Assembly (NCBI RefSeq): GCF_023698535.1
Contig: NZ_JALJCL010000008.1
Location: forward strand, 160,356-224,355
Length of the DNA stretch: 64,000 nt
DNA from: Halorientalis regularis
Lineage (GTDB): Archaea > Halobacteriota > Halobacteria > Halobacteriales > Haloarculaceae
Direction: 5' to 3'
The notes under the pieces are model-generated. The model worked only from the letters and a program-made list of their open reading frames with translations. It did not search any database and was not told the DNA's origin. The position numbers and the translations under genes were made by a program. Shown here piece by piece: positions 44,230-53,790 of the stretch. The number at the start of each line of letters is the position of its first letter. The stretch's first letter is position 1.

Positions 44230-44458
44230 TCACCCCTCGCTGGCTTCCTCTTCCCCGGTGTCGATCTCGGTCGCGGGGCGGTCGGCGCGTCGGCGTTCGG
44301 TTCGAGAACTGCCCCGCCCTGAACGTCGACGGCCGTGGTTTCGGCGCGGGCCCACCCGGCTTCCCAGCCCAGCGCCGAGACGGCGTTACAGATGGCCTTC
44401 GACTCCTTCCGGCGTGGAGGGCGAGGACGCCGATAGTCGGGTCCGTCGCATCGGTCAC
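44230..44458 (-). pseudogene. remnant of a RimK-type ATP-grasp ligase gene
   Basis: From a GTG at 44458 the minus strand reads VTDATDPTIGVLALHAG, then a one-base deletion shifts the frame to KESKAICNAVSALGWEAGW and VLEPNADA, the start of a RimK-family protein. Almost at once the text jumps to RPATEIDTGEEEASEG-stop, which looks like the acidic C-terminus. The ATP-grasp core in between is missing, so an internal deletion of most of the gene has occurred. In haloarchaea rimK-like genes often sit beside an AstE/AspA deacylase, as here. Confidence 0.6.
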
Positions 44459-44598
44459 GGTGGATGATGCATCCGACCGACGGTATGTGTGGTGATCGGT
44501 GGGTGGGCCCCGACGGGGCTGACCGCTGCCTACTGTGGTGAGTTTCCGGACTCGAGCCGTGTGAACGGTTTTTGTACGTCCCTGCCCCACACGTTGCC

Positions 44599-45609
44599 AT
44601 GACCGAGGGGGTCTTCACGTACAGCGGCGGTCGGGTCGAACCCGGCGAGACCGAGGATATCCGGTTTCCGGTCAGCGAGACGTATCTCGGCGACCCGATC
44701 CGCATCCCGGTGACGATCATCAACGGGGCGAAACCGGGGCCGACCGTCTACCTCAGCGCGGCGGTCCACGGCGACGAACTCAACGGGATCGAGGTCGTCC
44801 GCGAGGTGGCCCAGGAGTGGGACCACGGCGGCCTCGAAGGCACGCTCGTCTGTCTACCCGTCCTGAACGTCCCGGGATTCATGGCCCAGCAGCGCTACCT
44901 CCCCATCTACGACCGCGACCTCAACCGCGCCTTTCCCGGGGCCGAGGACAGCACCAGCGCCCGCCGGATGGCGGCCCGCATCTTCGACGAGTTCGTCGAA
45001 CCCTGCGACCTGGGAATCGACTTTCACACCTCCACGCGCGGCCGGACCAACATGCTCCACGTCCGGGCCGACACCGACGACCCGCAGGTGGCACGCCTCG
45101 CCAAGGCCTTCGCCTCACACGTCATCATCTCGAGTGAGGGGCCCTCCGGGTCGCTCCGCCGGGAGGCCACCGACGCCGGCGTCCCGACCATCACCGTCGA
45201 GATGGGCGAGGCCCACCGCTTCCAGCGCGACCTGATCGACCGCGCGCTCGACGGCGTGGTGAGCGTCCTCGCCGAGTACGGCCTCCGCCCGACCGACGCC
45301 GTCCGCTGGCCGGGTTGGCGCACCATCGTCGGCGATCAGAACGAGAAGACCTGGTTGCGGGCCAGCGCCGGCGGTGTCGTCGAGATGCACCACATCCAGG
45401 GCGCGCTGGTCCACGAGGGCGACCGTATCTGCACCATCACGAATCCGTTCAAGGCCGAATCCGACACGGTCTGTGCGCCCTTCGACGGGGTCATCGTCGG
45501 CGTCCTCGAGAACCCACTCGTGTACCCTGGGAACCCGCTCTGTCACCTCGTCCGGCTCGACGCCGACACGCTCCGGGCGGTCGAACGGGAACAGCCCAAC
45601 GCGGAGTGA
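44599..45609 (+). CDS. succinylglutamate desuccinylase / aspartoacylase family deacylase, longer form
   Basis: A 336-residue M14-type zinc hydrolase starting at ATG 44599. Ligands and motifs are SAAVHGDELNGIEVVREVAQ, YDRDLNRAFPGAEDST, and LGIDFHTSTRGRTNMLHVRA. The C-terminal domain GGVVEMHHIQGALVHEGDRI, with VCAPFDGVIVGVLENPLVYP, is a lipoyl-like beta barrel found in this subfamily. The shorter paralogue lies at 20134. The neighbouring rimK remnant suggests that this gene once worked with a peptide- or amino-acid-ligase partner. Confidence 0.87.
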   Translation: MTEGVFTYSGGRVEPGETEDIRFPVSETYLGDPIRIPVTIINGAKPGPTVYLSAAVHGDELNGIEVVREVAQEWDHGGLEGTLVCLPVLNVPGFMAQQRYLPIYDRDLNRAFPGAEDSTSARRMAARIFDEFVEPCDLGIDFHTSTRGRTNMLHVRADTDDPQVARLAKAFASHVIISSEGPSGSLRREATDAGVPTITVEMGEAHRFQRDLIDRALDGVVSVLAEYGLRPTDAVRWPGWRTIVGDQNEKTWLRASAGGVVEMHHIQGALVHEGDRICTITNPFKAESDTVCAPFDGVIVGVLENPLVYPGNPLCHLVRLDADTLRAVEREQPNAE

Positions 45610-45633
45610 AAGACGTGGCGGCGTCGAACCCGA

Positions 45634-46278
45634 TCAGCTATCAGTCCGGTGCGTGAGACCGTTCAGCAGGGTGACGACGCGATCCTCCTCGCCGTCGATC
45701 CGTTCGGGATAGATGGCGACGACACCGATGTAGTCGCTCCCGTGTTTGAATTTGCTGGCGTGGATGACCACGTCGACGTCCTGGCCGGCGAACCTCGCCG
45801 TGCCGTCGAACTGCTTGATCGAGCGCTCGGTGCCCAGCGCCGAGACGTTCTGACTCCCGGTCTGGTTGCCGACCGAGATGCCCTCGTAGCCGGTGTTGAA
45901 CCTGGTGAGGATGTCTTTCTCGGACATCTCCGAGAGCGGGTTGAGTTTCTTGGTCGCGATCTCGATCTGGGGGCTTGAGAAGGCGACGAACACCGCGGCG
46001 CGCTGTTCGCCGACCGGTTCCAGTCCGACCTGTCGTTCGTACTGTGCGAGCCAGTTGGTCACGACGACTTCCCGGGTCTGGCCCGCGGCGGTGAACTCGC
46101 GGGTGACGTTCTTCTCGCTCACGTTGGTCTCTTCGTAGCCGGTGTCTTCGAGCGAGGCGTCGGAGACGGTCGCTTTCGAGGCGGTGAAAGAGAGCGCCTC
46201 CGTTCCCAGGAGGAAGCCACACCCTGCCAAGGTCATCAGTCCTGCAACTGCAACTGCTGCCAGTATTCGTCTGCGCAT
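45634..46278 (-). CDS. DUF6517-like lipoprotein
   Basis: A 214-residue lipoprotein; the ATG at 46278 was chosen because the longer frame needs a TTG. The signal MRRRILAAVAVAGLMTLAGC ends in a lipobox. The mature part has paired beta strands such as TREFTAAGQTREVVVTNWLA and the family-like VFVAFSSPQIEIATKKLNPL, matching the haloarchaeal DUF6517 group. No enzymatic motif. It is divergent from sdhC. Confidence 0.72.
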   Translation of the reverse strand: MRRRILAAVAVAGLMTLAGCGFLLGTEALSFTASKATVSDASLEDTGYEETNVSEKNVTREFTAAGQTREVVVTNWLAQYERQVGLEPVGEQRAAVFVAFSSPQIEIATKKLNPLSEMSEKDILTRFNTGYEGISVGNQTGSQNVSALGTERSIKQFDGTARFAGQDVDVVIHASKFKHGSDYIGVVAIYPERIDGEEDRVVTLLNGLTHRTDS

Positions 46279-46517
46279 GGTGTCCAAGTCAGTTTATCGA
46301 GATGAGGGTGACCAATATGCGTTTCGGCCGGGCGAGACGGGTGTGGTGTGTGGGAAAGCCACAGCCGCCCCGGGATCGGGGTGGACGAACGGGGGCAAAC
46401 ACGTCGTCGAACCGGACAGTCGGAACCGAACATGAGCGGGCCGTCGGGGGCTGAAAAGTGGGATCCGGAGGCGAGGTAGAAACTACTATACACCCCCAGT
46501 ACTACCCCACGAACGTT

Positions 46518-46910
46518 ATGAGTCAGTCGTACGACCGGGGCACCATCGAGGACTTCGGCCGGTGGAAGGAGTTCTCGGCCGGCATGTGGGCCTGGATCTT
46601 CCACAAGTTCTCCGGCTGGGTGCTGATCGGGTACCTGTTTACACACATCGCGGTGTTGAGCACTGCGACCCAGAGTGGGACGATGTACACGCAGACGATC
46701 CGTGGGTTGGAATCGCTCGCCATCGTCCGCGTCCTCGAGGTCGGCCTGCTCGCGGTCGCCGTGTTCCACATCCTCAACGGCGTCCGCTTGCTGTTCGTCG
46801 ACCTCGGCGTCGGGCTGGAGGCACAGGACAAGAGTTTCTACGCATCGCTCGTGGTCTCGGCGGCCATCGTCATCGCGAGCGTGCCGACCTTCCTCGCGGG
46901 GGCGTTCTAA
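46518..46910 (+). CDS. sdhC: succinate dehydrogenase cytochrome b subunit
   Basis: A 130-residue membrane subunit starting at ATG 46518 ([18 protein letters not shown]). It has three helices with the haem-ligand His region [20 protein letters not shown] and a second His in [20 protein letters not shown]. With SdhD it anchors the complex, binds haem b and reduces the quinone. A TATA-like CTACTATACACC lies about 30 bases upstream, so the four-gene message is probably leaderless. The stop is one base from the sdhD start. Confidence 0.9.
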   Translation: MSQSYDRGTIEDFGRWKEFSAGMWAWIFHKFSGWVLIGYLFTHIAVLSTATQSGTMYTQTIRGLESLAIVRVLEVGLLAVAVFHILNGVRLLFVDLGVGLEAQDKSFYASLVVSAAIVIASVPTFLAGAF

Positions 46911-46911
46911 C

Positions 46912-47280
46912 ATGGCCGAGCACTACTCTTCGTTCGAGTACAAGGGGACCCGGTGGTTCCTCCAGCGGATCACCGCCGTCTTCCTGATCGGCGTCCTCGC
47001 CTTTCACTTCATGCTGTTGCACTTCGTCAACCACGCCGCCGAAGTTACATTCCTGGGGACCCAGGCACGGATGCAACAGGTCGGCTACTTCGGCACGATG
47101 ATCGCGTTCCTCGTGACCGCGACCTTCCACGGCGTCAACGGCGTCTACAACGCCCTGGTCAACCAGGGCCTCAGCGGCACGCGCAAGACCACCGTCAAGT
47201 GGGTCCTGATCGTCGCCAGCGGCGTGTTGATCGTCCAGGGCATCCGAACCGCACTCTACATGGCAGGGATCATTGCATGA
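46912..47280 (+). CDS. sdhD: succinate dehydrogenase membrane anchor subunit
   Basis: A 122-residue protein with three helices: LQRITAVFLIGVLAFHFMLL, GTMIAFLVTATFHGVNGVYN, and WVLIVASGVLIVQGIRTALY. The His-rich HFMLLHFVNHAAEV region may bind haem or quinone. It is encoded between sdhC and sdhB, with a four-base ATGA overlap with sdhB, the normal haloarchaeal order. Confidence 0.9.
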   Translation: MAEHYSSFEYKGTRWFLQRITAVFLIGVLAFHFMLLHFVNHAAEVTFLGTQARMQQVGYFGTMIAFLVTATFHGVNGVYNALVNQGLSGTRKTTVKWVLIVASGVLIVQGIRTALYMAGIIA

Positions 47281-48176
47281 GCACTGAAATCAAAGAGAAA
47301 GAGACAGAGACCGAGACAGAAGCAGAGACCGAACCGGCGGAGTCGTCCCACAAGACCCGCCGGATGGAGCAAAAGCGCCAGCGCGCGGCCCAGCGGGACC
47401 TCGAAGAGGAAGCCCGCGAAGAGGTGGACGAGGCCGAGGAGACCGTCGAGATCAAGGTCTTCCGCTTCGATCCCGAGGTCGCCGGCAAGGAAGAACCGCG
47501 CTTTGACACCTTCCACGTCCCCTTTTTCAAGGGGATGACGGTGCTCGACGCGCTCATCTACGCCCGCGACCACTACGACTCCTCGCTCACCTTCCGGCAC
47601 TCCTGCCGGCAGGCCATCTGTGGCTCCGACGCACTGTTCGTCAACGGGACACAGTGTCTGGGCTGTAAGACCCAGATTGCGGACCTCGAGGACCACCTCG
47701 ACTCGACCATCCGCATCGAACCGCTCCCCCACCAGGAGGTCGTCAAGGACCTGGTCGTGGACATGGAACACTTCTACGACCAGATGGAGGCCGTCGAGCC
47801 GTTCTTCGACGCCGACGAGCTCCCTGACGGCGAACTCGAAGAGCAGCGTCAGGACCGGGAGAACCGCGAGAAGATCAAGATGTCCACGCGCTGTATCTGG
47901 TGTGGCGCGTGTATGTCCTCGTGTAACATCGCGGCGGGCGACAACGAGTATCTCGGCCCGGCGGCCATCAACAAGGCCTACCGGTTCGCGATGGACGAAC
48001 GCGAGGGCGAGGACCGCAAGCAACAGCGGCTCAACATCATCGAACAGGAACACGGTGTCTGGCGCTGCCAGACCCAGTTCTCCTGTACCGAGGTGTGCCC
48101 GAAAGACATCCCACTGACCGATCACATCCAGGAACTGAAGCGTGAAGCGGTGAAGAACAACTTGAAGTTCTGGTAA
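47277..48176 (+). CDS. sdhB: succinate dehydrogenase iron-sulfur subunit
   Basis: A 299-residue electron-transfer subunit. It carries all three clusters: the [2Fe-2S] ligands in CRQAICGSDALFVNGTQC, the [4Fe-4S] ligands in RCIWCGACMSSC, and the [3Fe-4S] ligands in CQTQFSCTEVCPKDI. The N-terminal 55 residues are a highly charged Glu/Thr extension (ETETETEAETEPAE) not found in bacterial SdhB and typical of halophile adaptation. It links SdhA to the membrane subunits. Confidence 0.96.
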   Translation: MSTEIKEKETETETEAETEPAESSHKTRRMEQKRQRAAQRDLEEEAREEVDEAEETVEIKVFRFDPEVAGKEEPRFDTFHVPFFKGMTVLDALIYARDHYDSSLTFRHSCRQAICGSDALFVNGTQCLGCKTQIADLEDHLDSTIRIEPLPHQEVVKDLVVDMEHFYDQMEAVEPFFDADELPDGELEEQRQDRENREKIKMSTRCIWCGACMSSCNIAAGDNEYLGPAAINKAYRFAMDEREGEDRKQQRLNIIEQEHGVWRCQTQFSCTEVCPKDIPLTDHIQELKREAVKNNLKFW

Positions 48177-48207
48177 TCCCTAGCGGACACAATCACAGTC
48201 AAAAATT

Positions 48208-50037
48208 ATGTACGAACACGACGTTCTGGTCATCGGCGGCGGCGGAGCCGGATTGCGCGCGGCCATCGCGGCGCACGAGGAAGGTGCCGACGTGGCCATC
48301 GTGACGAAGCTCCACCCCGTCCGGAGTCATACGGGCGCGGCGGAGGGTGGTATCAACGCCGCGCTACGGGACGCCGACTCCTGGGAAGACCACGCCTACG
48401 ACACGATGAAGGGGTCGGACTTCCTCGGCGACGCGCCGGCCATCGAGACCTTCGCGAAGAACGCCCCCGACGAGGTCATCAACCTCGAACACTGGGGGAT
48501 GCCCTTCTCCCGCGAGGAGGACGGCCGCGTCTCACAGCGTCCCTTCGGTGGCCTCTCTTTCCCCCGGACGACCTACGCCGGTGCCGAGACCGGCCACCAC
48601 ATGCTCCACACGATGTACGAGCAGGTGGTCAAGCGAGGCATCGAGGTGTACGACGAGTGGTACGTGAGCCGCCTGGCGGTCACGGATCACGACGACCCCG
48701 AGGATCGGGTCTGTCACGGCTGTGTCGCCTACGACATCAAGACCGGCGAGATTGCCGGCTTCAAGGCCGACGGCGGCGTGATTCTCGCCACCGGCGGCCT
48801 CGGGCAGGCCTTCGACCACACCACCAACGCGGTGGCCAACACCGGCGACGGCCCGGCGATGGCCTACCGCGCCGGCGTCCCGGTCGAGGACATGGAGATG
48901 ATCCAGTTCCACCCGACCACACTCCCCTCGACTGGCGTGCTGATCTCCGAGGGTGTCCGTGGCGAGGGTGGCATCCTCTACAACGACGAGGGCGAGCGGT
49001 TCATGTTCGAGGAGGGGTACGCGAACAACGAGGGCGAGCTCGCGTCTCGTGACGTGGTCTCCCGTGCCGAGCTGACCGAGGTCAACGAGGGCAACGGCAT
49101 CGAGGACGAGTACGTCCACCTCGACATGCGCCACCTGGGCGAGGACCGCATCCTCGACCGCCTGGAGAACATCCTCCACCTGGCCGAGGACTTCGAGGGC
49201 GTCGACGGCCTCGAAGAACCGATGCCGGTCAAGCCCGGCCAGCACTACGCGATGGGCGGTATCGAAGTCGACGAGAACGGCGAAACCTGTATCAACGGCC
49301 TCTACGCGGCCGGCGAGTGTGCCTGTGTCAGCATGCACGGCGCGAACCGGCTGGGCGGCAACGCTCTGCCGGAACTGCTCGTCTTCGGTGCGCGCGCCGG
49401 CTACCACGCCGGCGGCCGCGACCTGGGCGAAGCTCGGATCGATACCGGCCCCTCCGCCATGAGTGAGGAGGAAGACGTGAACACCCCGATCTCGCCCGGT
49501 GCCGTCGACGCCGGCGACGAAGACATCGCCGCCGACGGCGCACTGGTTGACCCGTCGGAAGTCATCGACCACCACGTGACCGCCGAGGAACGGCGCGTCG
49601 AGGAACTCCTCGAAAAGGACGACGGCGTCAACCACGCCGAGGTCCGGGCCGACGTGCAGGAGACGATGACCGAGAACGTCAACGTGTTCCGGGAGGAGGG
49701 CAACCTCAAGGAGGCCCTCGAGGACATCCGCGTCGCCCGCGAGCGCTACCAAGACGTGTACGTCCGTGACCCCTCGCGCACGTTCAACACCGACCTGATC
49801 CACACCATCGAGACGCGCAACATCATGGACGTGGCCGAAGCCATCACGCTCGGCGCTCTCGCCCGCGAGGAGTTCCGCGGTGCCCACTGGCGTCAGCAGC
49901 ACCAGGAACGCAAAGACGACGAGTGGATCAAGCACACGATGCTCGCCTGGAACGACGGCAACCCCGAAATCTACTACAAGCCCGTCGTCCTAGAAGGCGA
50001 GAACAAGACCTACGAGCCGAAGGAACGCTCCTACTAG
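48208..50037 (+). CDS. sdhA: succinate dehydrogenase flavoprotein subunit
   Basis: A 609-residue catalytic subunit. It has the FAD-binding start VLVIGGGGAGLRAAIAAHEE, the covalent flavin His in RSHTGAAEGGINAAL, IQFHPTTLPSTGVLISEGVR near the active site, and GLYAAGECACVSMHGANRLG. The C-terminal helical domain ends YEPKERSY. A short acidic insert rich in Asp and Glu lies around 420-460. It oxidises succinate to fumarate in the citric acid cycle and closes the sdhCDBA operon. Confidence 0.97.
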   Translation: MYEHDVLVIGGGGAGLRAAIAAHEEGADVAIVTKLHPVRSHTGAAEGGINAALRDADSWEDHAYDTMKGSDFLGDAPAIETFAKNAPDEVINLEHWGMPFSREEDGRVSQRPFGGLSFPRTTYAGAETGHHMLHTMYEQVVKRGIEVYDEWYVSRLAVTDHDDPEDRVCHGCVAYDIKTGEIAGFKADGGVILATGGLGQAFDHTTNAVANTGDGPAMAYRAGVPVEDMEMIQFHPTTLPSTGVLISEGVRGEGGILYNDEGERFMFEEGYANNEGELASRDVVSRAELTEVNEGNGIEDEYVHLDMRHLGEDRILDRLENILHLAEDFEGVDGLEEPMPVKPGQHYAMGGIEVDENGETCINGLYAAGECACVSMHGANRLGGNALPELLVFGARAGYHAGGRDLGEARIDTGPSAMSEEEDVNTPISPGAVDAGDEDIAADGALVDPSEVIDHHVTAEERRVEELLEKDDGVNHAEVRADVQETMTENVNVFREEGNLKEALEDIRVARERYQDVYVRDPSRTFNTDLIHTIETRNIMDVAEAITLGALAREEFRGAHWRQQHQERKDDEWIKHTMLAWNDGNPEIYYKPVVLEGENKTYEPKERSY

Positions 50038-50347
50038 GCTGAAGGCCGTGGTATTGCGCCTGTTCAGCCTATAACTGGGCAACCACCTTTCCGGCAAATC
50101 GCTCGGTGCCGCAAAGGGAGGCTGAAACAGCAGGCTATTCGAACGGGGCCGTCTACAGTACTCTGTGAAGTATACCCCTACGCAAATACGAAAAACACCG
50201 GGAACGGGGGGTCGATATATACGAGTCGGACCAGGAATGGGACGCTACCAGAAGTACGGGGCCGTAGTGAAAGCGACCTCGAGGAGCAACAAGTGGCTAC
50301 TACGATCTCCTTTTTGTGATATATAGATTCCGACAGAGTGTCGGTGG
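50038..50347. terminator. intergenic gap after sdhA with a T-run
   Basis: No gene is visible in these 310 bases. A five-T run (50311-50315) preceded by GATCTCC could terminate the sdh message. An AT-rich GATATATAGATT follows. No repeat or structured element was found. Confidence 0.35.
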
Positions 50348-52795
50348 TTATCGCTGTAATCGATCGAATAGCCGCTCAAAAAGCGTCTGCTGCGCATTTC
50401 GTAGATGATAGGAGAACGTCGACTGGGTCAGTGAGAGCGTGTCGGCGATCTCGGTTGCCGTACTTCGTCGCGGTGACCGGAAGTACCCACCGTACATCGC
50501 AGCTCGCAGGACCTGCTGTTGACGGTCCGTGAGTTCCTCCTCGAAGATATTACAGAGCACCCGTCCGACTGCGTGTGCATCCGTCTTCGCAGCCGGAGTG
50601 TATTCACGTTTCGAGACCAAGCTCGTTTCCGGGAACGACTCCTGCACGCGTGCCACAATCGACCCGATATCGGTACCGAGCGGTACGTCGCAGACGACTT
50701 CGGCCCGACCCTCAGTTACTGTGTCCGTCGTGACGACTGCACCCTCTGTGACTAGTGTCTGTGCAAGGGACTGCCGGCGAAGCCCGATTTCGACTTCGCC
50801 GCCGGGCGGCTCCTCGGTGTGACGGATCTGTCGCAACTGTGCGGCCCGGTCCGCGTCCTCCGGGGGATCACCGAGGGCATCCAACGAAGCGCCCTGTACG
50901 GACGCATAGTGGACGAGCATCTCATCCGAGGCCGGAATCGTGTCCATGATCTCGATCGTACAATCTAATCGTTCAGAAGCGGAGACAAAAAACGACGCCG
51001 AGTCAGTACTCTCGAAGGTGAGCTCGGCCATCTTGTCGGCGTGGAGAATGCGCTCTGTCTCGAGTGAGTGAAGGACCTGCCCAACCCGCTCACCGAAGGT
51101 CGTCAGGAGTGTTTGCTCGCGGCCCCCGAACGCCTCTCCACGGTGTGTATACAGGACGAGTAGACCGTAGACACGACCTCTGTGCTGAAGCGGAACGATA
51201 GCGCCACCCTGGAACCCGTGGTCCAGTGTGTCCGCTCGCCACCGCGCAAACCGTGAGTCGGATTGGGCCCTCGTAACCACCTGTATCTCGCCTGTTTCGA
51301 CAGCGACCGCTGCCGGAGCGACCTCCGTCTGCGATTGGATCGGGAGGGGCACCGACTCGTCGGCAGCGACAGCACCCGACCCTTCCTGGAAATCTGACTC
51401 GATCAGTTCCGTGCCCGGGGTGTGCTCACTGATCCGTGCATACTGGTATTCCCGCGTGTCCGTCAGCAACTCACAGATGGCCTGTCTGGTCTCCTCGGCC
51501 GCGATTGCGCTGTTGAGAATCTCTTCGGCCGGCTGGAACGTCTCGATGAGCTGTTCGAGACGTTTGGAAACGGTGACGTCTTCCAGCGCGACGATGACCT
51601 GCTCGATAGACCCGTCCTCGCGCTTGACGGGAGCGACGTTACTCGACAACCACCGTTCGGAGCCGTCCGGGAGTGTCACTCCGTGAGTGAACCCCTGGAT
51701 GGTCTCGCCGGTTTCAAAGAGACGCGTGATCGGATGGTCCTCACGCGTGATCGGATCGCCCGCCTCGTCCCAGATATCCCAGTCGGGGTGGGTGTACCCC
51801 TTTCCATCTATCCTGTGTCTGGACAGGCCAAGTAACTCTTCGGCACGGGAGTTTGTGCGAGTGATATCCCCCTCGGCGTTCAGGAGAATGATTCCAACGG
51901 GAGTCGTTTCCAGAACGTGATCCAGTTCCTGTCCGGCTACTTTCGAGTCGGTGATTTCGGAGAAGACGACGACGACGCCGTCGTCGCTCGGGTGGACTCT
52001 TGCTTCGACCCACTGGCCTTTTTCGGCACTGTATCGCTCGAAGGACGTCGATGACTGCGTATCGAGAGCCGTCTGGATTTTCTCTTCGGCGACGGTGTCG
52101 GCTGCTTCGGGGAAAACGTCCCAGACGTATTCACCGCGTAGGTCCTCGCTGTCTCGACCGAGAAGCTGTTCGGCCTGCTGGTTCACGTATGCGTAGGAGA
52201 GGTCGCTGTCGAGTACGGCAACGCCATCGGACACGCGCTTCAGACTGTCTATCTCCCATCGGTCGATTGCTGATTTGACGAGTGTGACGAGCGCCTCGGC
52301 CAGTTCCCGCTCGGTTCCGGTCCACGCCCGCTGGCCCGTGCTGGGTTGCTGGTCCGTGCAGACGACTGTCATCGAGACAGTCGTCCCGGTTCGTGTGCAA
52401 GCCTTCGCTGTCACGGTATCTGTAGTCTGATGGAACCCATCAGTTTCGAACACATCGTCTCCCACCCGGATCCTGGCCTCGGTTGTTTGCGAACGCCGGA
52501 ACCACTGTGGGAGTTCGGAGACGTACGTCCGAATACTGTCGTCAATATCGTCGGGCAGGCCAGTAAAGAGTTCACGCGCCCGTTTCAGCGCGTTGAGCGC
52601 ATTCGTTCGGTCCTGAAGTTTTCTCTCAGCCGTCTTTCCGAACTCAGTGTGATCGTCCGCCGTATCGGCTCTTTCTGGCGTGCGCCCTCCCCCCTCGAAA
52701 ATGTCGCGCCACGCCACAGAATCGGCTGCGACGGAGTCAGCGCGATCCGACTGGTCGCCTTTCCGGTCTCTCGCCTGCCGATCCGGTTCTTCCAT
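50348..52795 (-). CDS. Bat-like multi-sensor regulator (PAS-PAS-GAF-HTH_10)
   Basis: An 815-residue protein. About 190-290 is a PAS domain (GVAVLDSDLSYAYVNQQAEQ), about 300-415 a second PAS (TTPVGIILLNAEGDITRTNS with the PAC end VIVALEDVTVSKRLE), about 430-580 a GAF domain (GAIVPLQHRGRVYGLLVLYT), about 590-740 the bacterio-opsin-activator GAF/PAS-like region, and about 750-810 the HTH_10 DNA-binding domain (LTDRQQQVLRAAMYGGYF and LSLTQSTFSYHLRNAQQTLF). It probably senses light, redox or small molecules and regulates transcription. It opens the sensory island. Confidence 0.87.
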   Translation of the reverse strand: MEEPDRQARDRKGDQSDRADSVAADSVAWRDIFEGGGRTPERADTADDHTEFGKTAERKLQDRTNALNALKRARELFTGLPDDIDDSIRTYVSELPQWFRRSQTTEARIRVGDDVFETDGFHQTTDTVTAKACTRTGTTVSMTVVCTDQQPSTGQRAWTGTERELAEALVTLVKSAIDRWEIDSLKRVSDGVAVLDSDLSYAYVNQQAEQLLGRDSEDLRGEYVWDVFPEAADTVAEEKIQTALDTQSSTSFERYSAEKGQWVEARVHPSDDGVVVVFSEITDSKVAGQELDHVLETTPVGIILLNAEGDITRTNSRAEELLGLSRHRIDGKGYTHPDWDIWDEAGDPITREDHPITRLFETGETIQGFTHGVTLPDGSERWLSSNVAPVKREDGSIEQVIVALEDVTVSKRLEQLIETFQPAEEILNSAIAAEETRQAICELLTDTREYQYARISEHTPGTELIESDFQEGSGAVAADESVPLPIQSQTEVAPAAVAVETGEIQVVTRAQSDSRFARWRADTLDHGFQGGAIVPLQHRGRVYGLLVLYTHRGEAFGGREQTLLTTFGERVGQVLHSLETERILHADKMAELTFESTDSASFFVSASERLDCTIEIMDTIPASDEMLVHYASVQGASLDALGDPPEDADRAAQLRQIRHTEEPPGGEVEIGLRRQSLAQTLVTEGAVVTTDTVTEGRAEVVCDVPLGTDIGSIVARVQESFPETSLVSKREYTPAAKTDAHAVGRVLCNIFEEELTDRQQQVLRAAMYGGYFRSPRRSTATEIADTLSLTQSTFSYHLRNAQQTLFERLFDRLQR

Positions 52796-52934
52796 GACAC
52801 ACCATGGTTTGCGTTACGTATATATTAATCATCTTATTGTTTTCATATTTGTAGAACAACCACCTCGTCCTGCCGGGTGCTCGCCGACTTTCCGGATGCT
52901 GCCCGATGTCGGTACGAAGTCTCGCTTGCGACGG

Positions 52935-53711
52935 TCACGGGCCAGACAGCATGTCGTCGGTCGCGGAGCCGTATGTCTGATCGAGGTGAGCGAGGGTGAG
53001 ATTGGCGAATCCCGGATCGTACGTCCAGACTCCGTAAAATCCGATGTCGTCGCTTTCGCGGGCAATTAAAGCAGTCTTCTGCGTATCGTCGCCACCGCCG
53101 TCGAAGACGACGAACCACGTTTCGGCGATCTCGGCCGTCGAAACTGCATGAACGTGTCCGGAACCGAGATCCGGTGGCGTAGCGTCGGGGACGCCGTAGG
53201 CGTGCACAGCGACACCTCGACGAGTGAGATCGGTGTAAACTGATCGTTGTTCCGCCATGACCGAGCACTGCTGAAACCCCGCGTGAATCGTACCCTGGCC
53301 GACCCGACGGGCACGGTCCTCGATTTCCCGGGACGCGTATAGCAACTGTTCCGTATCGTACGACGTGAATGAGGTCTCCTTGAGATGACGGAGGAAATCC
53401 CCGTACTCCCCGTCGGTAATACCGAACTGGCCGGCTCCTGTCGGCGCGTCTTCGAGTAACTCCCGGAGGCTCGCGACGTCAACGAGGGCGAGCACTTCGG
53501 TCGCGTTGCTGAGGACTGCGACGCCTTCCGGTTTCCCGGATGTCGTTCGACTGACAGTAATTCGCACGTTCAATGTCTCGAAATACGCCCTGAGTTCCTC
53601 GTCTATCCGCTCTGTCGAGCCAACGTTGAACAGACGGAGTTCCTTCTCGCGGTGTCTGATGTACTCGATACTATCACGGAGACCCATCGACGCATCAGAA
53701 TATGACTCCAT
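52935..53711 (-). CDS. DICT-domain sensory protein
   Basis: A 258-residue soluble protein made of one DICT domain: MGLRDSIEYIRHREKELRLF at the start (an alternative ATG at 53687), FETLNVRITVSRTTSGKPEG, QLLYASREIEDRARRVGQGT, and the typical ending FVVFDGGGDDTQKTALIARE. DICT domains occur with diguanylate cyclases and two-component proteins, and in haloarchaea beside light or redox sensors; the ligand is unknown. It sits between the Bat-like regulator and the HemAT-like transducer on the same strand. Confidence 0.8.
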   Translation of the reverse strand: MESYSDASMGLRDSIEYIRHREKELRLFNVGSTERIDEELRAYFETLNVRITVSRTTSGKPEGVAVLSNATEVLALVDVASLRELLEDAPTGAGQFGITDGEYGDFLRHLKETSFTSYDTEQLLYASREIEDRARRVGQGTIHAGFQQCSVMAEQRSVYTDLTRRGVAVHAYGVPDATPPDLGSGHVHAVSTAEIAETWFVVFDGGGDDTQKTALIARESDDIGFYGVWTYDPGFANLTLAHLDQTYGSATDDMLSGP

Positions 53712-53790
53712 TCAGTATTCCTCCCTCGTTTCTATCTCCGGCGTCTGTTGTCGCTATCGGCACGACCCGTTCTCGGCTGGAAGCCCCTCA

